A stretch of 64,000 bases of DNA from Symsagittifera roscoffensis (GCF_963678635.1 NC_087063.1:15753006-15817005); one strand, 5' to 3'. Counted from the first letter of the stretch, positions 1 through 12,536 are shown. The notes: generated by a model from the letters alone, not told the origin. A program made the numbers and translations.

Positions 1-1593
1 CTTTTGTCCCTATCAGTAAGCTCGGCTAATTTCTGATCTATTGGTACCAAGATCAACTCGATTTGCCTAGTAGTTCCAAAGTTATTAACCAAAACGTCTT
101 TTTTCTAAAGTCAAGAAATTTCTCTCTTATAGGTTCCGCGTAACGTTTTCCGCAAATCTGGTCCTTTCGACCTAAAAATTATTGATCCGAGCTCAGAAGG
201 CCTATACTCTCCTAGTTCAATGCAAAAAACCCGATCTAAAACGCTTTAATTGAAAAAATTTGCAAAAAACTATGCTACCCGTACCCCTCCGGATTGATGA
301 ATCCACCAAATCAAACACGTTAAGTTCGATTTCTCTGCAACCCGGAACGCTTTCGGGTAGCGGGTTTTAAAACTTGTAGATTCACTAGTGGACGTTGTCC
401 GAACAACTATTTTTACTGTTATAACCCAAAAATTTCAAAAAATTTTCTGAATTTTTAGTGTTTCGGTTTCTCAAAAATCACGAAAATTCGGTTTTTGGTT
501 CCAAAATAGTTCCAACCACTTCCGAACTAAACTTAACCGGTTCTATCTATTATGGTAGTGCAGTTACGATGTAACACACTACTTTACTGCTTTTTTCCGT
601 TTCAAAAAATATCGATATCTCAAAAATCGCGACTTGTGGGGGGATCAAAATATCGCTAATTTGACCCTAAAAAACGGTCTGCTTTCTGTGTTTTTCACTG
701 AAAAACGGTATAAGAGTATTAATATAGGCTATATTAGTAATAATATTAGTTATACTTTGTTGGTTTCTATGGTTTGTTTAATATCCGAATTAAGGTGCTT
801 AACTCGGATTTTCGCAGTTCGATGAAGGGTCACTACAGTGCAGCACTGTCGAGCCCCCCACAGATTACTATCTTAATTTCTGTACCAAAAGGGATACAAA
901 ACTTGTTAACGATACCCAACAGTCGATTGTTGTTGTCGTTGAGCCCCTTCTTGTTGCTCCTTGTACTGCTTGCCGGATCAGTCTTCTCCCAAGACCCTTC
1001 CGAATTGAGCGCAAATCAGCTGACCCTTCCGGATTGAGCGCAATTTATCATTAACGTGCTTAAATGCTCAAATAACCCTACAGTACAAGCCTCACAAACG
1101 GGATACAAAACTGATCGTAACAATCCTGACTGATATAAATGCCTGTAACAACAATATATCTATCAACAACAAACGGGGGGGTCGGATCACATCTTGTCTG
1201 GGGGGATGATTTCTACTGATTTTTTACTTTTTTTTAACTGTTTTTGGTTTTTTCGGTTATTTTTTATGTTTTTTGTTTTTCTTGGGTACTATACTACTTT
1301 TCGTTTGGTTTTATATATATCTTTAAGTGTTTTTGGTCACAAACCTCTCAGGGAACGAGGGAATGGCCGATCCCCCCACCCTTCCTGATTCGTGAATTTT
1401 CGGTCTTAACTAAGTTAAAAAGCTATTCACGGTAATCCGGAAGGCTTCCGCGTTCCGAACTACCCTTCCGCCCCGGCGGTTTAGCCTATTAAGGGCGTTA
1501 ATATGAGCATCCGCTCGGCGCGGAGTGCTCGTTAACGGTTCTGCCGGTCATGATGTTAAAAAATAACACCCAGGAGCGCCATAAAAACATGTA
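1..1593 (-). other. Leader (5' UTR) of the duplicated minus-strand element, cut by window edge
   Basis: This is the LTR-proximal half of the element's long leader, read on the minus strand. It matches 8340-9935 and, inverted, 13107-14700 of the intact plus-strand copy. It contains several TCCGG-centred motifs (for example near 290 and 1030) and the antisense ORF described at 13664-13927. I see no sense-strand gene in it. Confidence 0.75.
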
Positions 1594-2508
1594 TGTAACA
1601 TTCGCCCGGAAGATACATATCGACGGAAAATAAAACTAAGTCCTAAGACGACTGGCTAACGTCTAAACAGAGCTTTATATGCTTTTCACCGTCTCTACCA
1701 AGCCAGTACTTTTCGGTGGTCTTTTCTAACATCGGGTCGACAAAAACGTTACTGCTCTCGGCTTCGGTCAAAACACTCAAACTAACTAGATTACATGCAG
1801 AAATAGTGAGCTCATGGCTGGGTCTCAGTATCCCCAGACAACGAGGTCACTCCTAAAAACAGGGTTACTACTATTTACTATATTACTATTGTTTTTGTTC
1901 AGTAGATAAAAATCATCATCTCCATCGAAGATGGATCAACCTTTTCCCCCAACTCCTAGCTTCTCATCCTTATCAAAATGAATCTAGTTGTTAATTAAAT
2001 TCAACTCAGGACATGATAGGAAGCTAAAATTTTATATAAAAGGATAAAAGTTTCAGTCCCGAAACCCTTCCGGATTCTTGAATCCACTGAATCAAGCACG
2101 TTAAACTTGACTTTTCCGTAATCCGGAAGGCTGTCTTCCACCCTTCACCGTTGTTCGCAACGGCCTTGCAATTATTGTAGCGACACAATAGTTGCAACTC
2201 GGAACGTTCTCTGTCAACTCCTTGTTTTGTTGTCGTTTCTTGACCACAATTTCCGTTCTTCTCGCAATCGCTACTAATATTGTTCAGCTTTTTTGCCAAA
2301 ATGGCCGTTTCTGACGTTTCTCAGAAATGTTACGTAATCACTTCGAAAATTTAAAATTTAGGAGTTTTCGAATCCTTCAACCTTCACGTTTTGTTCAATC
2401 GTTCGAATAACGTTCTTAATCCTCCAAAATCACTAACTCGGAAGCTTCACTGCTAAAAATTCGAAATCTGCAGAGATTGCATTTTGTCCATTCTGGTCGA
2501 ATGTCACA
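1594..2508 (-). repeat. LTR of the duplicated minus-strand element
   Basis: This 915-bp block is bounded (minus strand) by TGTGACATTCG and GCGAATGTTACA, the same termini as the LTRs of the intact element. It is nearly identical to 9936-10850 and clearly related to, but diverged from, 12185-13106 inverted. The imperfect terminal inverted repeat TGTRACAT supports the boundaries. A putative primer-binding site lies just outside its leader side (around 1570-1584, inverted). Confidence 0.85.
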
Positions 2509-3222
2509 CTTATGTGACTTAAGTAGGCGACTGTTGCACGTTACAAAGCAATTCCCGAGAACCAGAAAGGGTGTTGGGACGACGTGACCAGACTTCTGAA
2601 AAAGAGAATAAGACCGCTCTTTGTCCGGATCCCAGAATCAAAAGTGTCTCGGGAAGAGAACTCAAACTCCATTTTAAACAAATTTTAGCTTTCTGAGGAT
2701 GTCCTGGGTTCAATTTAATTAACATCGAACTCATTTTCAGAGTATGAGAAGCTAGAGTTAAAGGAAAGGGTTGATCCATCTCCGATGGGATGATGAGTTT
2801 TATCTACTGAACAAAAACAATAGTAATATAATAATTAAGTAGTAGCCCTTTTTTTGGGAGTGACCTCGTGGTCTGGGGAGTGAGCTCGTGGTCTGAGTGA
2901 CTTCTAAGAGTGACGTCATGAGCTCACTATTTTTGCATGCAATTCTTGCGTCTAAATGCGACTGCCCAATTAGTTATAGATTCCGAGATGTGATGTTTCT
3001 TAATTTTTTTGTTTCTTAAAGATGTGTTTCTTCCTAGCCCCCTGTAGTTGGGGACTGTTAGAGTACTCTCAGGGATTGCGAATCTTGACCACAATTGTGG
3101 CTGCTCTGAGATATTTTTGAGATATGACGTTTTTTTTCTGGTTTTTTCAAAAAAGTTTTTAAGAAAACTTATTTTAAAATTTCTCAAAATTGGAAAGTCT
3201 CAACGCTGTGCTTGGGTACTGT
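2509..3222. repeat. LTR-related flank block, copy 1
   Basis: This block matches 10851-11572. Its middle (about 2760-2945) is homologous in plus orientation to LTR positions 12758-12914 of the intact element, so it contains a diverged LTR-like piece facing the opposite way from the adjacent LTR. Four bases after the minus LTR edge it begins TGTGAC, like an LTR start. It holds one unit of the 310-bp repeat that is present 2.2 times at 11281-11970. Confidence 0.6.
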
Positions 3223-3231
3223 GCTTGGGTA

Positions 3232-6200
3232 CTGACAAAATCTCTGCCCAAGATGAATTGGTCGGCGTCGTCCAAATTCTCTACCACCAGGAAGCTCATC
3301 CAAAGATCCCGTCCTCCCATGTGGAGGACCGTTATTAGTGTTCTTCCGGCTACGTAGATAGCTCCTCGATTGGCGGCGGCCAGTCGGAGATTCGTTGGAA
3401 TTAGATCATCCCGCGTGAAGCCCATTCTTTCCCAAGTTTTTATCGGCAACACACTCACTACCGCTCCTGTGTCCAGAAGCCCTGTGACTGCGATTTTTGT
3501 TCCGTTGGTGTCGAGCAGATGTGCGGTCACATCTGCTTCATACCCAATGTGTACTGTGTCTTGTTCCACCATGGCGTCATGGCCTATCCTGCGGACTTTG
3601 AGTTCCTCTTCACCCAAATAGATTTGCCCCATTTGGTCATCATCTGTTGTTACATAAGTCCTGGTGTAGATACTGATTCCATCCACGTTCAGCATCACTT
3701 GATACGGCCCATAGACCTCTAGGTAGCGTCCATGAAGTTTGTTCATGCGAGGGCCACCCGTCGTTAGTAGTGCTCGCACGGCTCTCGACTCGGTGCGTGG
3801 CTCCACCTGCCTCAGATAGTCCGCATATGTGTCCAAATGCATCAAAGTGAACTCGGATGGTTCACTCAGATTTCTGATCACCTGATGTCCAGCCACTGAG
3901 ATTATCGACTGTATCTTGCTTCCTTGCGGCACCATGCCGAACCTCTGACCGGAGATCACATTAAGTTTCATGCTCAAACTGCTTGGTGCTTTAGTTTCTT
4001 CGAACTCCGTTGCTTCGAAGGTATTCAGTTGCTCCTGAAGTTTCTCATTCTCCAGTTCAAGTCTCACTTTTTGTTCGATCTCTTTCGTCACCAGTTCCTG
4101 CTGCACCCTATTTAGAGCATCCCTCGCGGCTGCCCTATAATCGATCTTGAAGTCATCAGCCGCAGTAGCTGGTTCCTGGTTCACGTGTCTCCTCTGTTAC
4201 CGCTTGCATTTTCTTTGCCGCCAGCTCTTGAGGTTTATCCTTTCTGCGTGCCTCTGCTTCACTCAAAAGTCGAGCCTTGCTGGCTTTCACTCCTGACAAA
4301 GCTTCTTCATGTCTTGGATGCTTGATGTCTGCCACTGCATCCCAGAATTGCGGACAATCTGATTTAAAATGACCTTCCAAGTTGCAAAAGAAACATCTCG
4401 GGCCGAATTTTGCAATTACTCCTCTCATGAAATCCTCATGGTCCAATTCTGACGCATATTCGTCCTCGAGGCTAAAGCCTTTTGCTTTCATGCCTTGTTT
4501 GTAAGCTGGGCATGCTGACACATGGTGGTCCGTTGAACTGCAATTGGCACAAGAGCGTCTCTTGTCCATATCATCCCTCGGTTTGTACCAATTGTTCCCT
4601 TGGTTTGCTGGTCCGTTGTTAAAATTGCCATAATTGTTCTTGTAGTATCCAGATCTTGAAGGAGGTTTCAACAAAAGATACTCTTTTGACTTGAGCCTCA
4701 ACTCCTCTGGTGTTGGCGCATTGGTTGATAGTGGTGTGTAATGCGTTGCTAGCATCGTTCGAAGTTCATCATTTTTCTTCACAACATCGATGAATTTTGA
4801 GGCTACGGCCAGGTTCATCCTTCGGTTTGACTCATCCGGTTGGCTGCGTCTTCTCAGCATTTCCAAGTCATCGAGAAACTTGTCTATCGTTTCATCTTCT
4901 CGTTGCCTCCGTTTCTCGGAGCGCATCATCGCTTGGTGTCCCTGCACCCCTGATCCGAAACGGTTTAACAAGATCTCGAAGATTTTCTCAGCTGTGTCAC
5001 GCTGATATTGCGTCTTGGCCATGACACAGTTCAGGGCTGTCCCTTCCAAGTTGCTGGTGAGCGCACTGCATTCCTGTCTCTCCGACAAGTCCTCTTCCTC
5101 GAAATGCAGCTTCATTACCTCTATCCAGGTATCAATACAGCCATCAGATTCGTCTTTATAGCATCTTGGTTTCTTAAAGACTCTTCTGGACTTCTCACTG
5201 CGTTCATTGGTTCTGGATAACCTTGTAAGGAATGTCTCCAAGGACCTGTTTAGGGGTTCAAATGCTGTGGCCATTGCCGTAGCATCCCTTGAGTGTCCCG
5301 CCTGAGTGTCCTCACACCTCGTCCAAGGCTCTGTATGCGGTGCACCCCTGCAATCCGAATCGCCGTGAGTGTTTCCCGCTTGGCCCACATGACCCCTCCT
5401 CGGGCATGTGTGCCTCGCGTTGGTCGTTCGTTAGAGGTCTGTCTGTTCCCCGTTGAACTTACTCTACTGTTCGGGCCCCATGCTCCATTAGCCCTTGTGG
5501 CATGGCCTGATGAACTGCCCCTGCCTCTAGTGGATCCATACGTCTTCCTCTTTTGATATTCATTGAAGTTCACCCTCGGTTCCCTGCTGGGACCTCCCGA
5601 GTTCGGTTCTCCTTCTTTTGGTCCACTCTTGCTGCTTAGTAGCCCGTCCAACCTATCCATGATAGCCTGAGTTCGCCTCTCCATCATCGCGTCTATCTTT
5701 GTGTCAAGAGTCCCAAGAGACTGCTCTTGCTGATTTCTTAACTTCTCCATGTCGTCTCTTAAGCGTAACTCTCGCTGTTCCGCCTCTCTTGTCATTCGCG
5801 ACAAGTTCTTCGCCATATGATTTTCCGTTCTTTCTTTCAAGCGTTTTTTGCTCCTGCCAACTTCTTGTCTATTGCGGTTTTTTTCTTCCCGCAAACTTTC
5901 TCTTTCAATGTGAACTGCTCTTTCTAGTTCACTCATTCTTATGGACATCTGTTCAATTTGCTCTCCTAAACTGTCCACTATGTTGTTTAAGGCTTCCTCT
6001 AGTGCTGCCCCGTTATCCACGAGTGGCGTCACTAGTGGTGGTGTAACCCTGTCGGTCCCAGGTAGCATCGTGCTGGTCGAGATCCGGGCCTTGACTCTCT
6101 GCCTCGACGTATTTTCATTATCCACCTCAGGATTCGCCAATGCGTTGCCTAGCCCTCTGTTTCTACTCTCTCCAGTTTGCGGCTCTGAATTTGTCATAAT

Positions 6201-6914
6201 CGCGAAGCCTCTCGACTGGCCCGGTGTGTTTGCCTCTTTGCTTATCGTTGTCACCACACCAAATTTGTCCATGGTTCCAGTCTCTCTTCCGACGTATGCC
6301 TCATTCTCCTGGGTCGAACTATTGAGGCTGACTTGAGGCCCAAAGTCCTTTTGCTCTTCTTCGTCCTCTTCCTCCTGGGATTCACCTTCATTTCCTGCGC
6401 CTCCTCCCATGGTGAATGAAAAGATGTTTCCGAAAGTGTTCTTCATTCTTTCTGAGAACGATGAGGACGTTGTTTGTTTCTCAGTCCCGCCTGCCATCAT
6501 GGTGTTGTCTGTTGGAGATCTTCTAGTTGCCGCTATTTCAGTTGAGATGTCGGACAGTTCCGACATCTCCTCTCGATCCAATGTCCCGGTGGAAGTGGCA
6601 AAATCTTGGCCCTGTTCTACCGGAGTAGATTCACTCGCCAGCCTTCTGCCTCTCCCTACCAGTCCATGTACTTCCTGGTTGTCGTTCATGGCATGATCCG
6701 TATTGACCTTCACTTTTAACGGTTCTTTTCGCTCTTCTGAGGTCTTCTGACTCCTTGTTTCAACCATTCTGCCTGAAACCGTCTCCCCTTTGTCGGTCCG
6801 AGATTGTTTGATCCAATCCACAAAAGGATCGGTCATCGTTTTTCTTTGCTTTTCAGGTATGAATTTCCTAGAGCTATTACCTCGTTTCGGTATCCTTGAC
6901 TTGTCTAGACTCAT
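3232..6914 (-). pseudogene. gag-protease pseudogene of the minus-strand giant element
   Basis: On the minus strand this encodes the same protein as the first roughly 1240 residues of the ORF at 16040. It starts with the same MSLDKSRIPKRGN at 6914. It has a charged disordered N-terminus, a coiled coil, a capsid-like region, two CCHC zinc knuckles and an aspartic protease with a DTGA motif. It is broken twice. A deletion of about 38 nt near 5390-5400, between short repeats, shifts the frame. A 1-nt insertion near 4175 shifts it again, so it reads as three overlapping ORFs (6914-5250, 5388-4156, 4184-3174). It ends abruptly just after the protease LGRDFV motif at 3232, where the duplicated flank begins. 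RT, RNase H and integrase are absent. The copy cannot make functional Gag-Pol. Confidence 0.9.
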
Positions 6915-9900
6915 TCTCTATTTGTCACTTTATAATGCCTATGCACTTAATTTGATTGCTAGTGACCTTATAGTTTTGTTATTAATAATAATGACACAAC
7001 ACAATAAATTTCACAAGATTCTATTAAATAGTGACCACGAATCCCTGTATGTTATCAGAGTACAGTTTGTATAAACTTTATTCACATCAACCGATTATCG
7101 GTCGTAAGATTTGAAAACTAGCACAATATGATGTTATCAGTCAATTTAAAAGATAGTGTACTCACTACCCAGTCAAGCACAGTTTACGTTGATTTAAAAT
7201 AAAAAACAAAAAAATATATAATGACAGAATATTAATGCCTCTATAAAAAAAACGTATGTGTAGTGTACTTTTAGTCTGTCACAGTACAATAGTCGAACTT
7301 GTCTTTTAAAGAAAAAGCTTTCCCTGCTCGGTGCTGCACCAAAGAGACAAAACTTTGAAGGCAGTAACTTTCTCAAGTGGGCGTCTATTGCACGCACCGA
7401 GTACTGTGTTACCTATCTGCCTTCGGGCTGCCCGAGCTAGACCTACTAAAATCCTCAAGGCAGTCACTTTTCACAAAAACGTATTAAGTTACAATCCACA
7501 CCAATGAATCACGCTCTTTTTAGTTTAGACTTAGTGTCGCGAATATCCGAGTTCGGACCTGTTTTGTTTTGGTCTGGTTCTTATTAAAAGGCAAGTTACC
7601 AGTGCAGTCACTGATTCCTAGCCTGTCTGCTAATAACCTAATACCTCTCACTTTAGTCTTTCTTTCGTCTACCTAAGTCCTTTAATAAAATAATACCCCT
7701 CCGGATTGGCACAAATAGGACCCTTCCGGACTAACAAAATCTAGACCCCTCCGGATTGGGACCCCTCTGAGTTAGTTAATATAAGACCCCTCCGGATTTG
7801 GACCCCTCCGAATTAGCAACTATAAGACCCCTCCGGATTTGGACCCCTCCGAATTAGCAACTATAAGACCCCTCCGGATTCGGACCCCTCCTAATTTGAA
7901 AAAAAAATTTGACCCCTCCGGATTGGGAGCCCTCCGGTTTTGTAAAATTAGCTTTTCGGAGATTCCTTCTTTCAACCTATACCCCCCCGGATACGTTCTC
8001 CTATGCAATTTTGCTTTTTCAATTAACTAGGAAGGGTATGTACTACTTTCCTAGACCCTTCCGGATTGAAGTTAAGCCTCTTATTTGACAATTCACACTA
8101 ACGGTGAAGGGTCTTATTGCTCGCCTAACTTCCGCTCGATTAAGGTTTTTCTGTGCCTTTAGCCTTCCCTTTTCGTCTAGAACGGCCTAAAGTTACTTTA
8201 TTCAACCCCTCTTACCTTTTGGTAGGGTTATAAGGGCTTTTCTAAAAGAAATTTATAAAACGTGAAGGGGCTACCCTCCCAAATTGGTGAATTTGCTAAA
8301 AACAACCTCAAAAATTTTCACGCTTACTTTTCCGAAAAACTTTTGTCCCTATCAGTAAGCTCGGCTAATTTCTGATCTATTGGTACCAAGATCAACTCGA
8401 TTTGCCTAGTAGTTCCAAAGTTATTAACCAAAACGTCTTTTTTCTAAAGTCAAGAAATTTCTCTCTTATAGGTTCCGCGTAACGTTTTCCGCAAATCTGG
8501 TCCTTTCGACCTAAAAAATATTGATCCGAGCTCAGAAGGCCTATACTCTCCTAGTTCAATGCAAAAGACCCGATCTAAAACGCTTTAGTTGAAAAAATTT
8601 GCAAAAAACTATGCTACCTGTACCCATCCGGATTGATGAATCCACCAAATCAAACACGTTAAGTTCGATTTCTCTGCAACCCGGAACGCTTTCGGGTAGC
8701 GGGTTTTAAAACTTGTAGATTCACTAGTGGACGTTGTCCGAACAACTATTTTTACTGTTATAACCCAAAAATTTCAAAAAATTTTCTGAATTTTTAGTGT
8801 TTCGGTTTCTCAAAAATCACGAAAATTCGGTTTTTGGTTCCAAAATAGTTCCAACCACTTCCGAACTAAACTTAACCGGATCTATCTATTATGGTAGTGC
8901 AGTTACGATGTAACACACTACTTTACCGCTTTTTTCCGTTTCAAAAAATATCGATATCTCAAAAATCGCGACTTGTGGGGGGATCAAAATATCGCTAACT
9001 TGACCCTAAAAAACGGTCTGCTTTCTGTGTTTTTCACTGAAAAACGGTATAAGAGTATTGATATAGGCTATATTAGTAATAATAATAGTTATACTTTGTT
9101 GGTTTGTATGGTTTGTTTAATATCCGAATTAAGGTGCTTAACTCGGATTTTCGCAGTTCGGTGAAGGGTCACTACAGTGCAGCACTGTCGAGCACCCCAC
9201 AGATTACTATCTTAATTTCTGTACCAAAAGGGATACAAAACTTGTTAACGATACCCAACAGTCGATTGTTGTTGTCGTTGAGCCCCTTCTTGTTGCTCCT
9301 TGTACTGCTTGCCGGATCAGTCTTCTCCCAAGACCCTTCCGAATTGAGCGCAAATCAACTGACCCTTCCGGATTGAGCGCAATTTATCATTAACGTGCTT
9401 AAATGGTCAAATAACCCTACAGTACAAGCCTCACAAACGGGATACAAAACTGATCGTAAGAATCCTGACTGATATAAATGCCTGTAACAACAATATATCT
9501 ATCAACAACAAACGGGGGGGTCGGATCACATCTTGTCTGGGGCGATGATTTCTACTGATTTTTTACTTTTTTTTTTTTACTGTTTTTGGTTTTTTCGGTT
9601 ATTTTTTATGTTTTTTGTTTTTCATGGGTACTATACTACTTTTCGTTTGGTTTTATAAATATCTTTAAGTGTTTTTGGTCACAAACCTCTCAGGGAACGA
9701 GGGAATGGCCGATCCCCCCACCCTTCCTGATTCGTGAATTTTCGGTCTTAACTAAGTTAAAAAGCTATTCACGGTAATCCGGAAGGCTTCCGCGTTCCGA
9801 ACTACCCTTCCGCCCCGGAGGTTTAGCCTATTAAGGGCGTTAATGTGAGCATCCGCTCGGCGCGGAGTGCTCGTTAACGGTTCTGCCGGTCATGATGTTA

Positions 9901-9935
9901 AAAAATAACACCCAGGAGCGCCATAAAAACATGTA
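6915..9935 (-). other. Long leader (5' UTR) of the minus-strand element
   Basis: About 3.0 kb separates the minus-strand LTR (9936-10850) from its gag start at 6914. It is the inverted homologue of 13107-16039 with moderate divergence. It carries the motif cluster at about 7690-8060 and a candidate primer-binding site adjacent to the LTR (around 9910-9923, inverted). I see no sense ORF of substance. A long untranslated leader conserved in two copies suggests RNA-level function such as packaging or translation control, which is inference. Confidence 0.75.
7690..8060 (-). repeat. Array of GACCCCTCCGGATT motifs in the minus-strand leader
   Basis: Within about 370 bp the plus strand shows around 14 variants of GACCCCTCCGGATT, including GACCCTTCCGGACT, GACCCCTCCGAATT and TACCCCCCCGGAT. 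On the element's sense strand they read AATCCGGAGGGGTC. The spacing is irregular (mostly 15-40 bp), so this is an array of short motifs and not a classical tandem repeat. The same motif is arrayed at 15049-15260 in the intact copy. Confidence 0.85.
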
Positions 9936-10850
9936 TGTAACATTCGCCCGGAAGATACATATCAACGGAAAATAAAACTAAGTCCTAACACGACTGGCTA
10001 ACGTCTAAACAGAGCTTTATATGCTTTTCACCGTCTCTACCAAGCCAGTATTTTTCGGTGGTCTTTTCTAACATCGGGTCGACAAAAACGTTACTGCTCC
10101 CTGTTTCGGTCAAAACACTCAAACTAACTAGATTACATGCAGAAATAGTGAGCTCATGGCTGGGTCTCAGTATTCCCAGACCACGAGGTCACTCCTAAAA
10201 ACAGGGTTACTACTATTTACTATATTACTATTGTTTTTGTTCAGTAGATAAAAATCATCATCTCCATCGAAGATGGATCAACCCTTTCCCCCTACTCCTA
10301 GCTTCTCATCCTTATCAAAATGAATCTAGTTGTTAATTAAATTCAACTCAGGACATGACAGGAAGCTAAAAGTTTATATAAAAGGATAAAAGTTTCAGTC
10401 CCGAAACCCTTCCGGATTCTTGAATCCACTGAATCAAGCACGTTAAACTTGACTTTTCCGTAATCCGGAAGGCTGTCTTCCACCCTTCACCGTTGTTCGC
10501 AACGGCCTTGCAATTATTGTAGCGACACAATAGTTGCAACTCGGAACGTTCTCTGTCAACTCCTTGTTTTGTTGTCGTTTCTTGACCACAATTTCCGTTC
10601 TTCTCGCAATCGCTACTAATATTGTTCAGCTTTTTTGCCAAAATGGCCGTTTCTGACGTTTCTCAGAAATGTTACGTAATCACTTCGAAAATTTAAAATT
10701 TAGGAGTTTTCGAATCCTTCAACCTTCACGTTTTGTTCAATCGTTCGAATAACGTTCTTAATCCTCCAAAATCACTAACTCGGAAGCTTCACTGCTAAAA
10801 ATTCGAAATCTGCAGAGATTGCATTTTGTCCATTCTGGTCGAATGTCACA
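9936..10850 (-). repeat. 5' LTR of the minus-strand giant element
   Basis: This 915-bp LTR is bounded on the minus strand by TGTGACATTCG at 10850 and GTTACA at 9936. It lies in the correct place upstream of the leader and gag pseudogene. It contains the large hairpin also present in the intact LTR. A TTACGTAA palindrome (10672-10679) sits where the intact LTR has TGACGTCA, so both carry bZIP-type palindromes. Sequence divergence from 12185-13106 shows a separate subfamily or an older copy. Confidence 0.88.
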
Positions 10851-12184
10851 CTTATGTGACTTAAGTAGGCGACTGTTGCACGTTACAAAGCAATTCCCGA
10901 GAACCAGAAAGGGTGTTGGGACGACGTGACCAGACTTCTGAAAAAGAGAATAAGACCGCTCTTTGTCCGGATCCCAGAATCAAAAGTGTCTCGGGAAGAG
11001 AACTCAAACTCCATTTTAAACAAATTTTAGCTTTCTGAGGATGTCCTGGGTTCAATTTAATTAACATCGAACTCATTTTCAGAGTATGAGAAGCTATAGT
11101 TAAAGGAAAGGGTTGATCCATCTCCGATGGTATGATGAGTTTTATCTACTGAACAAAAACAATAGTAATATAATAATTAAGTAGTAGCCCTGTTTTTGGG
11201 AAGGACCTCGTGGTCTGGGGAGTGAGCTCGTGGTCTGAGTGACTTCTAAGAGTGACGTCATGAGCTCACTATTTTTGCATGCAATTCTTGCGTCCAAATG
11301 CGACTGCCCAATTAGTTATAGATTCCGAGATGTGATGTTTCTTAATTTTTTTGTTTCTTAAAGATGTGTTTCTTCCTAGCCCCCTGTAGTTGGGGACTGT
11401 TAGAGTACTCTCAGGGATTGCGAATCTTGACCACAATTGTGGCTGCTCAAATCTTTTGGTCTTTTTGAGATATGACGTTTTTTTTCTGGTTTTTTCAAAA
11501 AAAAGTTTTTAAGAAAACTTATTTTAAAGTTTCTCAAAATTGGAAAGTCTCAACGCTGTGCTTGGGTACTGTAAGAGCTCTCTCAGTAGTTGCAATTCTT
11601 GCGTCCAAATGCGACTGCGCAATTAGTTTTAGATTCCGAGATGTGATGTTTCTCAATTTTTTTGTTTCTTAAAGATGTGTTTCTTCCTAGCCCCCTGTAG
11701 TTGGGGACTGTTAGAGTACTCTCAGGGATTGCGAATCTTGACCCCAATTGTGGCTGCTCAAATCTTTTGGTCTTTTTGAGATATGACGTTTTTTTTCTGG
11801 TTTTTTCAATAAAGTTTTTAAGAAAACTTATTTTAAAGTTTCTCAAAATTGGAAAGTCTCAACGCTGTGCTTGGGTACTGTAAGAGCTCTCTCAGTAGTT
11901 GCAATTCTTGCGTCCAAATGCGACTGCACAATTAGTATTAGATTCCGAGATGTGATGTTTCTCAATTTTTAAAAGTTTTTCGAAGAACTTAGATATAGAA
12001 AAATTAATGAATTTTTAAAATTTGAATTGAAAAAACTCGTAAAGAAATTTTTTTCCAAAATTTGAAATTACCGACCTTGTAGCTCGGTGCTGTCAGAGTA
12101 CACTCAAAGGATGCTGATTTTTTTTCCAGTATTTACGATTTGAGTTTTTAGAAATTCGAAGCACCGCTAGTATTGTTTATTGAT
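10851..12184. repeat. Spacer between the head-to-head elements; diverged LTR-like piece plus tandem repeats
   Basis: The block starts CTTA then TGTGAC, so an LTR-like edge begins 4 nt from the neighbouring minus LTR edge. About 11099-11290 resembles the intact LTR at 12758-12914 in plus orientation, including the CTCGTGGTCTGGGG and GAGCTCACTA stretches. From 11281 it changes to 310-bp tandem units, then to AT-rich DNA up to the plus LTR at 12185. I cannot place the other end of the LTR-like piece. Confidence 0.55.
11281..11970. repeat. 310-bp tandem repeat, 2.2 units
   Basis: The string GCAATTCTTGCGTCCAAATG begins at 11281, 11592 and 11901, giving periods of 311 and 309 bp. The third unit is cut after about 70 bp. 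Units include a GTAGTTGGGGACTGTTAGAG stretch and TTTTTTTTCTGG runs. Copy 1 at 2939 keeps only one unit, with a small internal deletion. No ORF is convincingly conserved. Confidence 0.85.
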
Positions 12185-12312
12185 TGTGACATTCGACCAG
12201 AATGGCCAAAATGCAATTTATGCAGGATTCGAATTTTGAGCAGTAAGCCTTCCGAGTTGATGATTTCGAAGGATTAGCGACGTTATTGGAACGTTTAGCC
12301 AAACGGTGAGGG

Positions 12313-12362
12313 CTAGAATATTCTAGTATTTTAAATTTTCAAAAATTCGAATGATGACGTCA
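12313..12362 (+). promoter_or_regulatory. Palindromic transcription-factor-like sites in the LTR
   Basis: CTAGAATATTCTAG (12313-12326) is a perfect palindrome containing nGAAnnTTCn, the two-unit heat-shock-element pattern. TGACGTCA (12355-12362) is the perfect CRE/ATF palindrome. Both recur in the 3' LTR (35932-35945, 35974-35981). The minus LTR has TTACGTAA at the equivalent place, and the spacer has TGACGTCA at 11253-11260. Regulatory use is inferred only from the match. Confidence 0.35.
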
Positions 12363-12504
12363 CGTTTCTGAGAAATGCTGAAACGGCCATTTTAACAAAA
12401 AAGCGAGTAAAAAACAGAACAACTTTTATCTGCGATTGCGAACAGTACGAAAATCGAGATTGGAAAACGACAACGAACTACAGAATAGCAGAGAACGCTC
12501 CGAG

Positions 12505-12536
12505 TTGCAACTATTGTGCTGCTACAATAGTTGCAA
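12505..12536 (+). promoter_or_regulatory. Strong hairpin in the LTR
   Basis: TTGCAACTATTGT (12505-12517) and ACAATAGTTGCAA (12524-12536) are perfect inverted repeats with a 6-nt loop GCTGCT. The 3' LTR has the same hairpin at 36124-36155, and both minus LTRs keep a close version. If transcribed it would fold into a 13-bp stem. A role in the R region (strand transfer, polyadenylation, dimerisation) is possible but unproven. Confidence 0.6.

Larger units (their letters stand above)
1..3222 (-). repeat. Second copy of a tandem duplication of the minus-strand giant element
   Basis: Positions 1-3222 repeat positions 8340-11572 almost base for base in the same orientation. The offset is 8339 at the left and drifts to 8350 through small indels. 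In minus-strand order the unit reads: flank-like block, LTR, leader, gag-protease, then again flank block, LTR, leader, leaving the window at base 1. The junction near 3223-3231 carries a short duplication of the GCTTGGGTACT motif. Seen directly by comparing the two stretches. That it arose as an approximately 8.35-kb tandem duplication is inference. Confidence 0.85.

Noticed and set aside
1194-1435. Phe-rich small ORFs in the leader copies
   Set aside because: They are translations of T-rich tracts antisense to the element. The other copy differs by indels and there is no domain.
7690-8060. CRISPR-like array
   Set aside because: The repeated unit is about 14 bp, variable and irregularly spaced, inside a eukaryotic retroelement leader.
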